64,000 bases of DNA from Halorubrum salsamenti (GCF_007671685.1 NZ_VCNL01000004.1:1-64000); one strand, 5' to 3'. Shown: positions 35,967 through 44,641, numbered from the stretch's first letter. A program made the numbers and translations. The notes: a model not told the origin generated them from the sequence alone.

Positions 35967-35986
35967 GTTTTACCAAGCCGTAAAAC
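35967..35986. promoter_or_regulatory. Putative TetR operator, copy 1
   Basis: GTTTTAC-CAAGCC-GTAAAAC is a perfect inverted repeat with 7-bp arms and a 6-bp spacer, between the divergent propeller and TatD-like genes. It shares the core TTTAC-N6-GTAAA with the repeat at 39459-39478 upstream of the TetR gene. A separate 10-bp palindrome CACGTACGTG lies at 35939-35948. Confidence 0.65.
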
Positions 35987-36058
35987 GCTAAGTAGCAGCG
36001 GTCTCAACCGGTAGTCGACGCCAGTCGCCGCCCCTATCCGGCGGCGACGACCCCACTC

Positions 36059-37081
36059 ATGACAACGCCTCACCCGACGAAACGACCGACCGACGCGACG
36101 TACCTCGCCGACCGGGACACGGCGGAGGAACCGCCAGATCTCCCGCGAGAGTTGTTGAACCTCCCGTGGATCGACATCCACAATCACGCGCACACGCTCT
36201 CGTGGGACGACCGGGAGCGGTACGCCCTGTCCGGCTGTCGCTCGATGATGATGGTCGCGTCGGGGTACCACTGGACGCCGTACAAGCCGGTCGAGGCCGA
36301 CGACATCCGCTTTCTCTGGGACGACGCGATCAACCGGCGGGAAGCGATCGAGCGCAACCACTTCTTCGAGGCGAAGCTGGGACTCGGCGTGCACACCGGC
36401 GTCCGCATCGAGGACCCCGACGAGCTGTTAGCGGCGATGGACGCGTACTGCGCGCTCGACGAGGTCGTCGCCGTCGGCGAGACGGGCGTGGTGCCGTCGC
36501 AACACGTCGAGCGGTGGGGCGTCGACGAACAGCAGGCGGTCGTGCAGGCGCAGATGGAGCTCGCCGACGACCACGGTCTCCCCGTGCTCCTCCACACCCC
36601 GAACACGTCGACCGAGTCGAAGCGGTCGTACCGCGACGGGCTCGGCGTCACCCCCGGCTACGAGAAGAACGCCGGTCTCGGCGCCGACCCCGTCCTCGAC
36701 GGCGACAACCCCGCGCTGGAGTCCGTGAAACGCGACGTGGCGGCCGCGCGCGACGCCGGCCTTCCCGAGGGGCGCGTCGTCGCCTCCCACGCCGACCGCA
36801 ACAACACGGAATACCTGATGGAGGAGACCGACTGCTACCTGAGCTACACCATCGGCCACTCGTGGCTGGTCGGCGTCGACGCCGCCGACGTGGCGAACGC
36901 CATCGACGAGTACGGTCCCGGGCGGATCATGGTCGACACCGACTGCGCGAACGTGCTCCGGACCGACCCGTACGCGCTGAAACGCGCGATCTTCGAGCTG
37001 TACCGGTACGGGATCGACGTCGACGAGATCCGGCAAGTGGTACTGGAGAACCCCCGCGAGGTCTTCGACTTCGAGCAGTAG
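36059..37081 (+). CDS. TatD-like metal-dependent hydrolase
   Basis: The 340-residue protein has the amidohydrolase-fold metal ligands in order: IDIHNHAH near residue 38, VAVGETG near residue 138, VLLHTPN near residue 176, VVASHAD near residue 238 and MVDTDCAN near residue 290. These resemble the TatD family, but this group is longer than TatD DNases and probably acts on a small substrate. Its ATG lies 72 bases from the putative operator. Neighbouring FAH and amidohydrolase genes suggest a catabolic pathway. Confidence 0.85.
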   Translation: MTTPHPTKRPTDATYLADRDTAEEPPDLPRELLNLPWIDIHNHAHTLSWDDRERYALSGCRSMMMVASGYHWTPYKPVEADDIRFLWDDAINRREAIERNHFFEAKLGLGVHTGVRIEDPDELLAAMDAYCALDEVVAVGETGVVPSQHVERWGVDEQQAVVQAQMELADDHGLPVLLHTPNTSTESKRSYRDGLGVTPGYEKNAGLGADPVLDGDNPALESVKRDVAAARDAGLPEGRVVASHADRNNTEYLMEETDCYLSYTIGHSWLVGVDAADVANAIDEYGPGRIMVDTDCANVLRTDPYALKRAIFELYRYGIDVDEIRQVVLENPREVFDFEQ

Positions 37082-37147
37082 TCCGCGATTCCAGCCCGTA
37101 CGATCCCGACGACACCATTCGGTCAGTATAAAGAGCCGACGTCGTCG

Positions 37148-38041
37148 CTACGCGCCGTCGAACGCGAACTCGTTGGTCAGCTCCCCGATCCCCTCGACGC
37201 CGATCGTGACGGTGTCGCCGTCCTCCAGCAACACCGGCGGCTCGCGGTAGACGCCGACGCCCGGCGGCGTGCCGGTGAAGAGCAGATCGCCGGGCTTCAG
37301 CGTGAACGCCTGACTGCAGAAGGAGACGAGGTCGTCGATCCCGAAGATGAGGTTCGCGGTCGTCGACTCCTGGAGGCGCTCGCCGTTCACGTCCGCCCAG
37401 ATCGCGAGGTCGTGCGGGTCGGCCACCTCGTCCGTCGTCACGATCTCCGGGCCGATCGGGGCGAAGGAGTCGAGGCTCTTGCCGCGGACCCACTGTCCGT
37501 CGCCGTGCTGGAGGTCGCGCGCCGAGACGTCGTTACCCACGAGGAACCCGGCGACGTGGTCCATCGCCTCCTCGGGGTCGACGCGGCGGGCCTCCTCGCC
37601 GATGACGGCGACGAGTTCGGCCTCGTAATCGACTTGTTCGGTGAGATCCGGGTCCCACGAGACCGCGTCCTCCGGCCCCGTCACCGAGGTGGGGAACTTC
37701 GAGAAGAGCACGGGCTCGTCGGGGATCGGGTTGTCACCCTCCTCCGCGTGGTCGCGGTAGTTGAGCCCGACGCAGACCACTTTCCCCGGGGCCGTCACCG
37801 GAGCCGCCCGCGAGACGGCGTCGGCGTCGTGGACGCCGACCCCCGTCTCCTCGGCGTACTCGACCGCTAGCTCCGCCTTCCGTCGCCACTCCCAGTCGGA
37901 GAGCAGTCCGGTCGTTTCGTCGTCGATGTGGACCCCGGCGGCCGCGCCCGCCGCTGGGAGGTTGACGATCGTCTCGTCGCCCGTCGCGACGCCGCACCAC
38001 GGCGATTCCGCGTCCGTCGTTCGGTATTGTCCGATTCGCAT
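37148..38041 (-). CDS. Fumarylacetoacetate hydrolase family protein
   Basis: The 297-residue protein belongs to the FAH superfamily, which hydrolyses or decarboxylates beta-diketo acids using Mg or Mn. Family motifs are VCVGLNYRDHAEE near residue 90, PVLFSKFPTSVTG, DYEAELVAVIGEEARRV with metal-binding Glu, GNDVSARDLQ, and the C-terminal FTGTPPGVGVYR. It probably acts on an acylpyruvate-like product of ring or pyrimidine breakdown. The amidohydrolase gene lies 29 bp upstream on the same strand, implying an operon. Confidence 0.9.
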   Translation of the reverse strand: MRIGQYRTTDAESPWCGVATGDETIVNLPAAGAAAGVHIDDETTGLLSDWEWRRKAELAVEYAEETGVGVHDADAVSRAAPVTAPGKVVCVGLNYRDHAEEGDNPIPDEPVLFSKFPTSVTGPEDAVSWDPDLTEQVDYEAELVAVIGEEARRVDPEEAMDHVAGFLVGNDVSARDLQHGDGQWVRGKSLDSFAPIGPEIVTTDEVADPHDLAIWADVNGERLQESTTANLIFGIDDLVSFCSQAFTLKPGDLLFTGTPPGVGVYREPPVLLEDGDTVTIGVEGIGELTNEFAFDGA

Positions 38042-38070
38042 TGAGATGTGTGAGATTCGTACTCTGTAGT

Positions 38071-39426
38071 TTATAAGTCGATGCCGGCCTCGTCGATCAG
38101 CCGCTCGCCGGAGGCGACGAACCGGTCGAACTCCTCGCGGACCTTCGTGTTCGTCAGCTCGCCGTCGCGCTTGACGGCCTCGCCGTCAACGAGGACCGTG
38201 TCGATGTGCGAGGGGTCCGACTGGAAGACGACGGTCTGGACCGGAGAGTGGCAGGGGGCGGTCATGAAGTCGTTCGTGTCGAAGAGAACGAGGTCGGCGC
38301 GCTTGCCGGGCGTGATCGTCCCGATCTCGTCGTCTAACCCGAGCGCCTTCGCGCCTTCGATCGTCGCCATTTCGAGGGTGTCGCGCGCGGAGACGCTCAC
38401 CTCGGTGACCTCCTCGTCGCCCTCTAGGACCGCCTGGTTGTCGAACATCCGCTGGAGCTGCATCCCGATCCGCATCTGGCTGCCCATGTCGCCGCTGACG
38501 TTCGAGCAGACGTCGACTCCCCACGCCGGGCGCCCGCCCGCTTCCAGCACCTTCCCGGTGACGGGGATGCCGTGGCCCATCTGCATCTCGACCTCCGGCG
38601 TCGACGAGAAGGAGACGCCCTGCTCGACGGCGTGGTCGACGTCCTCCTGCGAGAAGTGGTTCCCGTGGGCGACGTTGACGTCGGGGCCGAGCATGTCCTC
38701 GATGGCCCCGAACCCCTGGTAGTCGTCGCCGTACACCGACGACGGCCACAGCGCGGCGCCCATGTGGACCGTCGAGAGCACGCCCAGATCCCGCGCCAGT
38801 TCCAGGTCCGCCCGGGCGGTCTCGTCGGTACAGAAGTCGGGGCCGCGGAGCCCGAGCGCGAGGGTGAGTAGGTCGTCATCACGGATCTTCTCCTCGCGGA
38901 GCTCGCGGACGTTCTCCTCGGGGAGGCCCACGTCGCTCTCGTACCACCACTTCGCCGCGTCGTCGCCCGGCGGCCCGTAGGTGTACACCGCGCGCAGACC
39001 GGCGTCCTTCAGGGCGTCGACGGCCCGTTCGCCGTGTTCGAGCGTGTTGGGGTACGACCAGTCGAGGGCGGTGGTCGTCCCGGTGTGGAGCTTCTCGAAC
39101 GCCCCGTAGAGGCCGCCGAGGTACATGTCCTCGGGCCGGTAGAGCCCGGTGATGTTGCCGAGCATGTGATCGAAGTACTCTCCCATGAGCGACCAGTCCC
39201 CGGCGATGCCCCGGACCTGGGTCTGCGCGAGGTGGATGTGCGAGTCGACGAACCCGGGGACGACGATCTGGTCGGAGGCGTCGATGACCTCGGCGTTCTC
39301 CGCCGAGAGCCCGCGGCCGACGTCGGCGATCTCACCGTCCTCGATCAGCACGTCCGCCCCCTCGAGGTCTCCGATGTCCGGATCGAGAGAGACGACCGTC
39401 CCGTTCCGGATGATCTTTCGTGTCAT
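38071..39426 (-). CDS. Amidohydrolase (ATZ/TRZ/cytosine-deaminase-like)
   Basis: The 451-residue enzyme belongs to the amidohydrolase superfamily group that includes SsnA, atrazine chlorohydrolases and cyclic deaminases. Metal ligands appear as VPGFVDSHIHLAQ near residue 60, VHMGA near residue 220 and VAHGNHFS near residue 252; the Asp is in WGVDVCSN near residue 300. The C-terminal composite barrel (GKRADLVLFDTND, VLVDGEAV) is complete. Likely substrates are purine- or triazine-like ring amines. It is divergent from the TetR gene with a palindromic operator between them. Confidence 0.9.
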   Translation of the reverse strand: MTRKIIRNGTVVSLDPDIGDLEGADVLIEDGEIADVGRGLSAENAEVIDASDQIVVPGFVDSHIHLAQTQVRGIAGDWSLMGEYFDHMLGNITGLYRPEDMYLGGLYGAFEKLHTGTTTALDWSYPNTLEHGERAVDALKDAGLRAVYTYGPPGDDAAKWWYESDVGLPEENVRELREEKIRDDDLLTLALGLRGPDFCTDETARADLELARDLGVLSTVHMGAALWPSSVYGDDYQGFGAIEDMLGPDVNVAHGNHFSQEDVDHAVEQGVSFSSTPEVEMQMGHGIPVTGKVLEAGGRPAWGVDVCSNVSGDMGSQMRIGMQLQRMFDNQAVLEGDEEVTEVSVSARDTLEMATIEGAKALGLDDEIGTITPGKRADLVLFDTNDFMTAPCHSPVQTVVFQSDPSHIDTVLVDGEAVKRDGELTNTKVREEFDRFVASGERLIDEAGIDL

Positions 39427-39458
39427 GTGTGAGTGTACCGTTCGACCATGAGGTTAAA

Positions 39459-39478
39459 AATTTACTGTATGGTAAATT
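39459..39478. promoter_or_regulatory. Putative TetR operator, copy 2
   Basis: AATTTAC-TGTATG-GTAAATT is a perfect 7-bp inverted repeat with a 6-bp spacer in the divergent region between the amidohydrolase and the TetR gene. It overlaps an AT-rich stretch (GTTAAAAATTTAC) that could be the amidohydrolase TATA region, as expected for repression. Its core matches the site at 35967-35986. Confidence 0.7.
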
Positions 39479-39552
39479 CATGGTGGCTGGGAGCGGGAAC
39501 GTCGGCCTATCGGGTGGGATCGCTTATATGTCTCACCGGCGGAGAGGCTCGT

Positions 39553-40167
39553 ATGAGCGACTCCCGCGAGACGGTCTCCTCCAAGGACACCGAGGAGGTG
39601 ATCATGGAGGCCACGTTCCGTGCGCTGAGCAAGCACGGGTACAAAGACCTGCGGATGCGCGACATCGGCGAGGAGATGGACCTGACGCGGCAGGTGATCC
39701 ACTATCACTTCGACGGCAAGTACGACCTGCTGTCCGCGTTCCTGGAGTACGTCATCGATCAGTACGAGGGGAGCGTGGAGGTAGACGGGAACGACGACCC
39801 ACGCTCGGAACTCGACGCGCGGATCGACCAGTGCCTCTTCGGCCCCGAGTTCGAGGAGTTCAGCCACTGGGAGCGGATGAAGGTGTACCACGAGCTGTAC
39901 ACCCACGCGCAAAACGACGGCGACCACCGAGAGATATTCGACGAACACTACGACCGCATCCGCGGGAGCATCGTCGAGGTCGTCGAAGACGGGATCGAAC
40001 AGGGCGAGTTCGCCCCCGTCGACGCCGAGCGGATGGGACAGCTCATCACCGACGTAATCCACGCCGCCCGTGGACGACGGATGGCGCTGGGTCACACCGA
40101 CGCGCCCGAAGAGGCCCGCAAGGCGATCGACGACTTCATTCTGGGCTCGCTGTACGCCGACGACTGA
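39553..40167 (+). CDS. TetR/AcrR family transcriptional regulator
   Basis: The 204-residue protein has an N-terminal helix-turn-helix (IMEATFRALSKHGYKDLRMR, then DIGEEMDLTRQVIHYHFDGK) typical of TetR repressors, with the conserved YHF-GK end. The helical C-terminal domain (residues 70-200) should bind a small ligand and dimerise. The ATG at 39553 was chosen; earlier in-frame starts lie upstream of the operator and are unlikely. It probably represses its own gene, the amidohydrolase-FAH operon and the propeller/TatD genes through the shared TTTAC-N6-GTAAA sites. Confidence 0.9.
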   Translation: MSDSRETVSSKDTEEVIMEATFRALSKHGYKDLRMRDIGEEMDLTRQVIHYHFDGKYDLLSAFLEYVIDQYEGSVEVDGNDDPRSELDARIDQCLFGPEFEEFSHWERMKVYHELYTHAQNDGDHREIFDEHYDRIRGSIVEVVEDGIEQGEFAPVDAERMGQLITDVIHAARGRRMALGHTDAPEEARKAIDDFILGSLYADD

Positions 40168-40231
40168 CCGACGGTGGCTGACCGACGACAACTGACCGCC
40201 GACTCGGTCAGGCCCGGACCGACGACACGCA

Positions 40232-41326
40232 TCACTCCTCGGAGCGGGGTGTCGACCGCGGCGTCGAGGACCGCGACGGCGCCGGTAGGACGATCCGCAC
40301 GACGGTCCCCTCCGGGTCGATCTCGCCGAACTCGATCGTCCCGTCGGAGGCCTGGATGGTCCAGTAGAGGATCCACAGTCCGAGGCCCTGCGTGTGCGCG
40401 AGGGGAGTCTCCTCGGGGAGCCCGATCGCCTCCCGATCGGAAGCGGGTATCCCCGTCCCCGTATCGCTGATCTCGAGTTTCACCGTCTCGTCGGGTTGCA
40501 GTTCGGCGCTCACGTCGACCGACACGTCGGCGGCGTTGTGCTCGACGGCGTTCGTTAGCGCCTCTCGGATCGCGAGCGGCAGCGCGGAGTGAGCGATCAC
40601 CCGGCAGTCCGCCGGGAGCGTCGAGCTGAACGTCGCAGTCGGGTACTCCCGACGCAGCCGGCGTATCTGGTCGTCGACGACCGACGCCAGATCGTGTTCG
40701 GTCTCGTCGGCGGTGTCCCAGATCGACACGATCTTTCTGGTCCGGTCGGTGGTTTCGAGGAGCGCCTCAAGGTGGTCTCGGATCATCCTGAGGTCGTCGT
40801 CCACATGTCCCCCGTCGGTCGCGTCTTCGATGTTCTCGAGGTGTCCGAGCACGACCGACAGCTCGTTGCGGAGGTTGTGCCGCAGGACGCGCTGGTTGAT
40901 CTTGAGGAGCTTGGTGAGCTCCCGCGTCTCGGTGAGCCGCTCGTTGGACTCCACCGCGTAGAGACTGCCGCGGGCGCCGACCGCCGCCCCGAGCGAGGCG
41001 GCGAAGGTGAGCAGAAAGGACAGCTCTCGGTGGAGCCCGTCGATCGACCACGTCAGCCAGACCAGAAACGCGAGCGCCGCGAACGCGAGCGCCACGAGGA
41101 CCGTCAACAGCAGCGCTTTCCACCGCCCGCCCGTGGATATCGATCGCTCCGGGAGTTCGTACCCCGTGTACAGGACGATGGTGGACACTCCCGCGATCAT
41201 GAGGAGCTCGAGGGCGGTCTCCAGCCCTCGCGCTTCCAGTTGGTAATGGACGCTCCCGATCCCGAAACAGGTACACCCGAGGGCGTAGAAGCCGTGTCCC
41301 GGGCGGATCGTTTCGGTAGACGACAT
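40232..41326 (-). CDS. Membrane sensor histidine kinase
   Basis: The 364-residue kinase has four hydrophobic helices in residues 10-125, then a short linker. The phospho-acceptor region is INQRVLRHNLRNELSVVLGH, with the His near residue 150, a haloarchaeal H-box type. The ATPase domain has the N box REALTNAVEHN near residue 272 and the G1 box DTGTGIPASD near residue 305, then GLGLWILYW. There is no PAS domain and no partner response regulator nearby. The signal is unknown. Confidence 0.9.
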   Translation of the reverse strand: MSSTETIRPGHGFYALGCTCFGIGSVHYQLEARGLETALELLMIAGVSTIVLYTGYELPERSISTGGRWKALLLTVLVALAFAALAFLVWLTWSIDGLHRELSFLLTFAASLGAAVGARGSLYAVESNERLTETRELTKLLKINQRVLRHNLRNELSVVLGHLENIEDATDGGHVDDDLRMIRDHLEALLETTDRTRKIVSIWDTADETEHDLASVVDDQIRRLRREYPTATFSSTLPADCRVIAHSALPLAIREALTNAVEHNAADVSVDVSAELQPDETVKLEISDTGTGIPASDREAIGLPEETPLAHTQGLGLWILYWTIQASDGTIEFGEIDPEGTVVRIVLPAPSRSSTPRSTPRSEE

Positions 41327-41478
41327 GTGCGTCCGTACGACCTCACTGTTAAACCCTTTTGTTGTTCGCGATCTGCGCTCGAGGAGGGTTTAAAACCACA
41401 AGGGACCGGAAACAGTGACAGTTCGGTCGGTTCGGGCGGAGAGTTCGGGCGGTTCATAGACGTTTGATCGGCGACGTG

Positions 41479-41487
41479 TTTTTATAC
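41479..41487 (+). promoter_or_regulatory. TATA box of phoU
   Basis: TTTTTATAC is centred about 31 bases upstream of the phoU ATG, with a purine-rich stretch before it. This spacing predicts transcription starting at or just before the ATG, that is, a leaderless message. Confidence 0.55.
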
Positions 41488-41514
41488 GTCCGGTGAGCGT
41501 GATACGCTAACACC

Positions 41515-42189
41515 ATGCCACGCGAACAGTACCAAACGAAACTGGAGGGGCTTCGCGACGATGTCCTCTACATGAGCGAAATCGTCGCCGAGCGGCTTCG
41601 CATGGGTCTCGACGCCCTGGAGCGACAGGACGGCGAACTCGGCGAGGAGGTCATCACCGGCGACGCCGAGATTAACGACCTGTACCTCGAACTGGAAGGG
41701 CAGTGTACGGACCTCATCGCACTCCAGCAGCCGGTGGCCGGCGACCTGCGGTTCATCGCGGCCTCGTTCAAGATCATCACCGACCTCGAACGGATCGCCG
41801 ACCTCGCGACGAACCTCGGCGAGTACGCCAAGCAGGCCGACCAAGAGGTGTTCCCCGACGTCGACGTGCAGCGCATCGGCGACGACACGCTGGCGATGCT
41901 CGACGACGCGATGGCCGCCTACGCCGAGTCGGACCCCGAGCGCTGTTTCGCGGTCGCCGAGGCCGACGACGAGGTCGACGCCGCCTGCGAGGCCGCGAGC
42001 GAGCTCGTCGTGCGCGACCTGATCGAGCGCGACGAGCTCCGCGAGGAGGCGGACGTGGAGGGGACGATGCGGAACGTCTCCCGGCTCCTGCTCACGATCC
42101 GGGACCTCGAACGCGTCGGCGACCACGCGGTCAACATCGCGGCGCGCTCCCTCTACATGATCGAGAACGACGACGAGCTGCTGTACTGA
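41515..42189 (+). CDS. phoU: Phosphate signalling protein PhoU
   Basis: The 224-residue protein is an all-helical PhoU with two repeats. The metal-binding motifs E-x-x-x-D are visible as LGEEVITGDAEINDLYLELE near residue 45 and EADDEVDAACEAASEL near residue 145. ITDLERIADLATNLGEYA and IRDLERVGDHAVNIAARS are the matching second helices. PhoU restrains phosphate uptake by the Pst system. No pst genes are in this window. The downstream thioesterase gene begins five bases after its stop. Confidence 0.93.
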   Translation: MPREQYQTKLEGLRDDVLYMSEIVAERLRMGLDALERQDGELGEEVITGDAEINDLYLELEGQCTDLIALQQPVAGDLRFIAASFKIITDLERIADLATNLGEYAKQADQEVFPDVDVQRIGDDTLAMLDDAMAAYAESDPERCFAVAEADDEVDAACEAASELVVRDLIERDELREEADVEGTMRNVSRLLLTIRDLERVGDHAVNIAARSLYMIENDDELLY

Positions 42190-42194
42190 CCGCC

Positions 42195-42593
42195 GTGAAC
42201 AGCTACACCACCGAGATCGACGTTCGTTTTCGCGACATCGACGCGATGGGCCACGTCAACAACGCCGTGTACGCGACGTACATCGAGCAGGCGCGGACCA
42301 CCTACTTCCGCGACGTGCTCGACGCCGACATCTCCTCGCTGGCGACGGTGTTGGCGTCGCTGTCGATCGACTTCCGATATCCGGTTGAACTGACTGACGA
42401 GACCGTCACCGTCGAGATCGAAATCGCCAATCTCGGTAGCTCCAGCGTGACGATGACCCACGAGGTCCGTACCGGCGGCGAGGTCGTCGCCGAGGCGGAG
42501 GCGACGCTCGTGAGCCTCGATCCGGACTCCGGCGAGCCCGCCCCGATCCCGGACGAGTACCGGTCGACCATCGAGTCGTTCCACGGAATCTGA
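42195..42593 (+). CDS. Acyl-CoA thioesterase (4HBT hot-dog fold)
   Basis: The 132-residue protein starts at a GTG and shows the 4-hydroxybenzoyl-CoA thioesterase pattern: VRFRDIDAMGHVNNAVYATYIEQAR-like sequence with the catalytic Asp in RFRDIDAMGH. Family hot-dog strands follow (VTVEIEIANLGSSS). It hydrolyses acyl-CoA esters in the cytoplasm; the substrate is unknown. It probably shares the phoU transcript, only five bases apart. Confidence 0.9.
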   Translation: MNSYTTEIDVRFRDIDAMGHVNNAVYATYIEQARTTYFRDVLDADISSLATVLASLSIDFRYPVELTDETVTVEIEIANLGSSSVTMTHEVRTGGEVVAEAEATLVSLDPDSGEPAPIPDEYRSTIESFHGI

Positions 42594-42620
42594 CGGGCGG
42601 GGATCGGCCCTCTCTCGCGG

Positions 42621-42704
42621 CCGCCGCCCGTCACGCACCGCCCTCCCGCCGCCGCCCGCCACGCACCGCCCTCCCGCCGCCGCCCGTCACGCACCGCCCT
42701 CCCG
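42621..42704. repeat. Three 28-bp tandem repeats
   Basis: The unit starts CCGCCGCCCG and ends GCCCTCCCG. It occurs three times at 42621-42648, 42649-42676 and 42677-42704, with a single T/C difference in the middle copy. It fills the gap between the thioesterase and glutaredoxin genes. No frame through it looks like protein. Confidence 0.85.
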
Positions 42705-42750
42705 CCGCCGACACCCTACCTTCTTGCCGCCGCGCGCCGATCGGTCGGGC

Positions 42751-42990
42751 ATGTCCGTCCGACTGTACGCCCTCGACGGGTGTCCCTACTGTGAGGCGGT
42801 GTCCGACGCGCTCGACGACGCCGGCGTCGCGTACGAGACCGAGTGGGTCGACGCGCTTCACTCCGACCGCGACGAGGTGAAGCGGGTCAGCGGCCAGCGC
42901 GCCGTCCCGGTCCTGATCGACGAGGACCGGGGCGTGACGATGTCGGAGAGCGCGAACATCGTGGAGTACGTCGAACGGAGCCTCGCATGA
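42751..42990 (+). CDS. Glutaredoxin-like protein
   Basis: The 79-residue protein has a thioredoxin-fold start with active site LDGCPYCEAV (CPYC), the cis-Pro loop RAVPVLIDE, and a C-terminal helix SESANIVEYV as in glutaredoxins and GST N-domains. Haloarchaea use gamma-glutamylcysteine, so it may use that thiol. Its stop overlaps the next ATG (ATGA), coupling it to the cobalamin adenosyltransferase. Confidence 0.88.
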   Translation: MSVRLYALDGCPYCEAVSDALDDAGVAYETEWVDALHSDRDEVKRVSGQRAVPVLIDEDRGVTMSESANIVEYVERSLA

Positions 42991-43520
42991 CCATCTACAC
43001 CGGACGCGGCGACGAGGGCGACACCGACCTCCGGGACATGAGCCGGGTGTCGAAGGCCAGCCCCCGAATCGAGGCGTACGGGACCGTCGACGAGGCGAAC
43101 GCGCTGATCGGGACGGTGCGCCCGACCGGCCACGACGACCTCGACGACCTGCTCGAGACGGTGCAGAACCACCTCCACGTCGTGCAGGCGGACCTGGCGA
43201 ACCCGGACCCCGACCCCGACGACCCCGCGGTCGAGCCCGCGCACGTCGAGACGCTCGAAGAACAGATCGACGCGCTCGACGAGGAGCTGGAGCCGCTGCG
43301 CTCGTTCATTCTCCCCGGCGGCGGCGAGGCGGGCGCCCGACTCCACCACGCCCGCACGGTGACCCGCCGAGCGGAGCGTCGAGTCGTCGAACTGGCGCGG
43401 TCGGAGCCGATCAACGAGGCGGTCGTCACCTATCTCAACCGCCTCTCGGACCTGCTGTTCACGCTCGGTCGCGTCGCGAACGCGCGCGACGGCGAGGCCG
43501 AGGAGTCGCCCTCGTACTGA
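42987..43520 (+). CDS. Cob(I)yrinic acid a,c-diamide adenosyltransferase, PduO type
   Basis: The 177-residue protein adenosylates cob(I)alamin or its precursor with ATP. PduO-type motifs are IYTGRGDEGDTDL at the N-terminus (ATP loop), RIEAYGTVDEANALIG near residue 28, FILPGGGEAGARLHHARTV near residue 110, and YLNRLSDLLFTLGR near the end. All catalytic Arg and Asp positions look intact. The gene overlaps the glutaredoxin stop by 4 bp. Confidence 0.92.
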   Translation: MTIYTGRGDEGDTDLRDMSRVSKASPRIEAYGTVDEANALIGTVRPTGHDDLDDLLETVQNHLHVVQADLANPDPDPDDPAVEPAHVETLEEQIDALDEELEPLRSFILPGGGEAGARLHHARTVTRRAERRVVELARSEPINEAVVTYLNRLSDLLFTLGRVANARDGEAEESPSY

Positions 43521-43652
43521 CGCTCCCGCGCAGTTCTCCCCGATTCGCCCTCGAAGCCGATCGGAGAGCGACGGCGATCGAGTGGTGGCCCCCAATCCTG
43601 TTGTCTCGAAGCAGCCACAAAGAATATATCCGTCGCCTTCCAAAGAACAGAT

Positions 43653-43931
43653 ATGAGCAAGCACTTCGAAGACGCACGGTACTACCTCGGTCGCGCGGCG
43701 GAACACGCGAAAGCGGGCGTGAAAGAGGAGTTGGAGCCGGTCGAAGCGCGGGTGAAGGACCTCGTCGGCATTGAGGCCGATGAGGAACCGGAATCCTCGC
43801 GGCTCGACCGGCTACAGGCCGACTTGAAGAAGCTGGAGGAGCGCGCGGAGGGCGAGGCCCGCGAGGCGGTGGCGTCGGCGCGCGAGCGCGTCGCCGAGTA
43901 CCGGGGCCACGACGCCGCGAAGGAGGAGTAG
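43653..43931 (+). CDS. Small helical protein (DUF7553-like)
   Basis: The 92-residue acidic protein is mostly helical and probably coiled-coil from residue 50 (LDRLQADLKKLEERAEGEAR). It begins MSKHFEDARYYLGRAAEHA, a pattern seen in haloarchaeal proteins of the DUF7553 group, as far as I recall. A TATA-like AATATATC stands about 30 bases before the ATG. No motif suggests enzymatic function. Confidence 0.75.
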   Translation: MSKHFEDARYYLGRAAEHAKAGVKEELEPVEARVKDLVGIEADEEPESSRLDRLQADLKKLEERAEGEAREAVASARERVAEYRGHDAAKEE

Positions 43932-43945
43932 GGAATCGGCCGCGA

Positions 43946-44482
43946 TCACCCGCCGCTCTCGTCTGACCCTTTTTCGAACTCCCCGCCCTCCGGAGCGAGC
44001 CGCTCCGCCGCCGGCACCACGGCGTACTCGACGCCGGCGCGCTCGAACAGCGCCCTCACCCGTTCGATCCCGATTTCGGCGTCGACGTCGGTCGCGCGGT
44101 AGTGCTTTATCGGGTGGCGGATCCACGAGGGCTCCCAGTGGGCGTACACGTCGGTCGTCTCGCGGTCCTGGCCGACGAACAGGGCGAGGTGGAGCTGGCT
44201 GTCGCTCGCGAGCGCCCCCTCGGGGTATCGGACCCAGCTCGCGACTGACGTTTCCGGCGGTGCGGCGTAGTCGCGGAACTTGAGCGACGAGACGAGGTTG
44301 CGGACGAACCCGAGCCGGTGGAGCCGCGCCTCGACGATCGGGTACGGCTCACGGAGGGTGAGCGCGTACTGGTCGCGGGGCGTCTCCCGCTCCGCGTAGA
44401 GACCGATCGCCGACAGCGGAAGGTGGAGCAGGCCCGTCGCGTGTTGGCGGAGGCGTTCGAGGAACCGGAGCTCGTGAGTCAT
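43946..44482 (-). CDS. Conserved haloarchaeal protein of unknown function
   Basis: The 178-residue soluble protein has no signal or membrane segment. Visible features include ALTLREPYPIVEARLHRLGF, VASWVRYPEGALA, HLALFVGQDRETTDVYAHWE and RATDVDAEIGIERV. It lies between the DUF7553-like gene (convergent) and the tRNA-Val gene (divergent). I do not recognise a family with certainty. GC and codon use look like core genes. Confidence 0.7.
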   Translation of the reverse strand: MTHELRFLERLRQHATGLLHLPLSAIGLYAERETPRDQYALTLREPYPIVEARLHRLGFVRNLVSSLKFRDYAAPPETSVASWVRYPEGALASDSQLHLALFVGQDRETTDVYAHWEPSWIRHPIKHYRATDVDAEIGIERVRALFERAGVEYAVVPAAERLAPEGGEFEKGSDESGG

Positions 44483-44566
44483 GGCGAGTCGGTTCGCACG
44501 CTCGGCCGATGAATCTTCGCCGTAAGGTAACTCTTAAGTCCGGAGGTCGGATACTTCGACATGAGC

Positions 44567-44641
44567 GGGTTGGTGGTCTAGCCAGGTTATGACGGCTCCT
44601 TCACACGGAGCAGGTCGGCGGTTCGAATCCGCCCCAACCCA
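44567..44641 (+). tRNA. tRNA-Val (anticodon CAC)
   Basis: The 75-nt sequence folds into a cloverleaf. The acceptor arm is GGGTTGG with CCAACCC, plus discriminator A. The anticodon stem GCTCC/GGAGC closes loop TTCACAC, giving anticodon CAC. The T arm is GGCGG-TTCGAAT-CCGCC. The CCA end is not encoded. There is no intron. It sits at the border between core chromosome and the mosaic region downstream. Confidence 0.96.
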
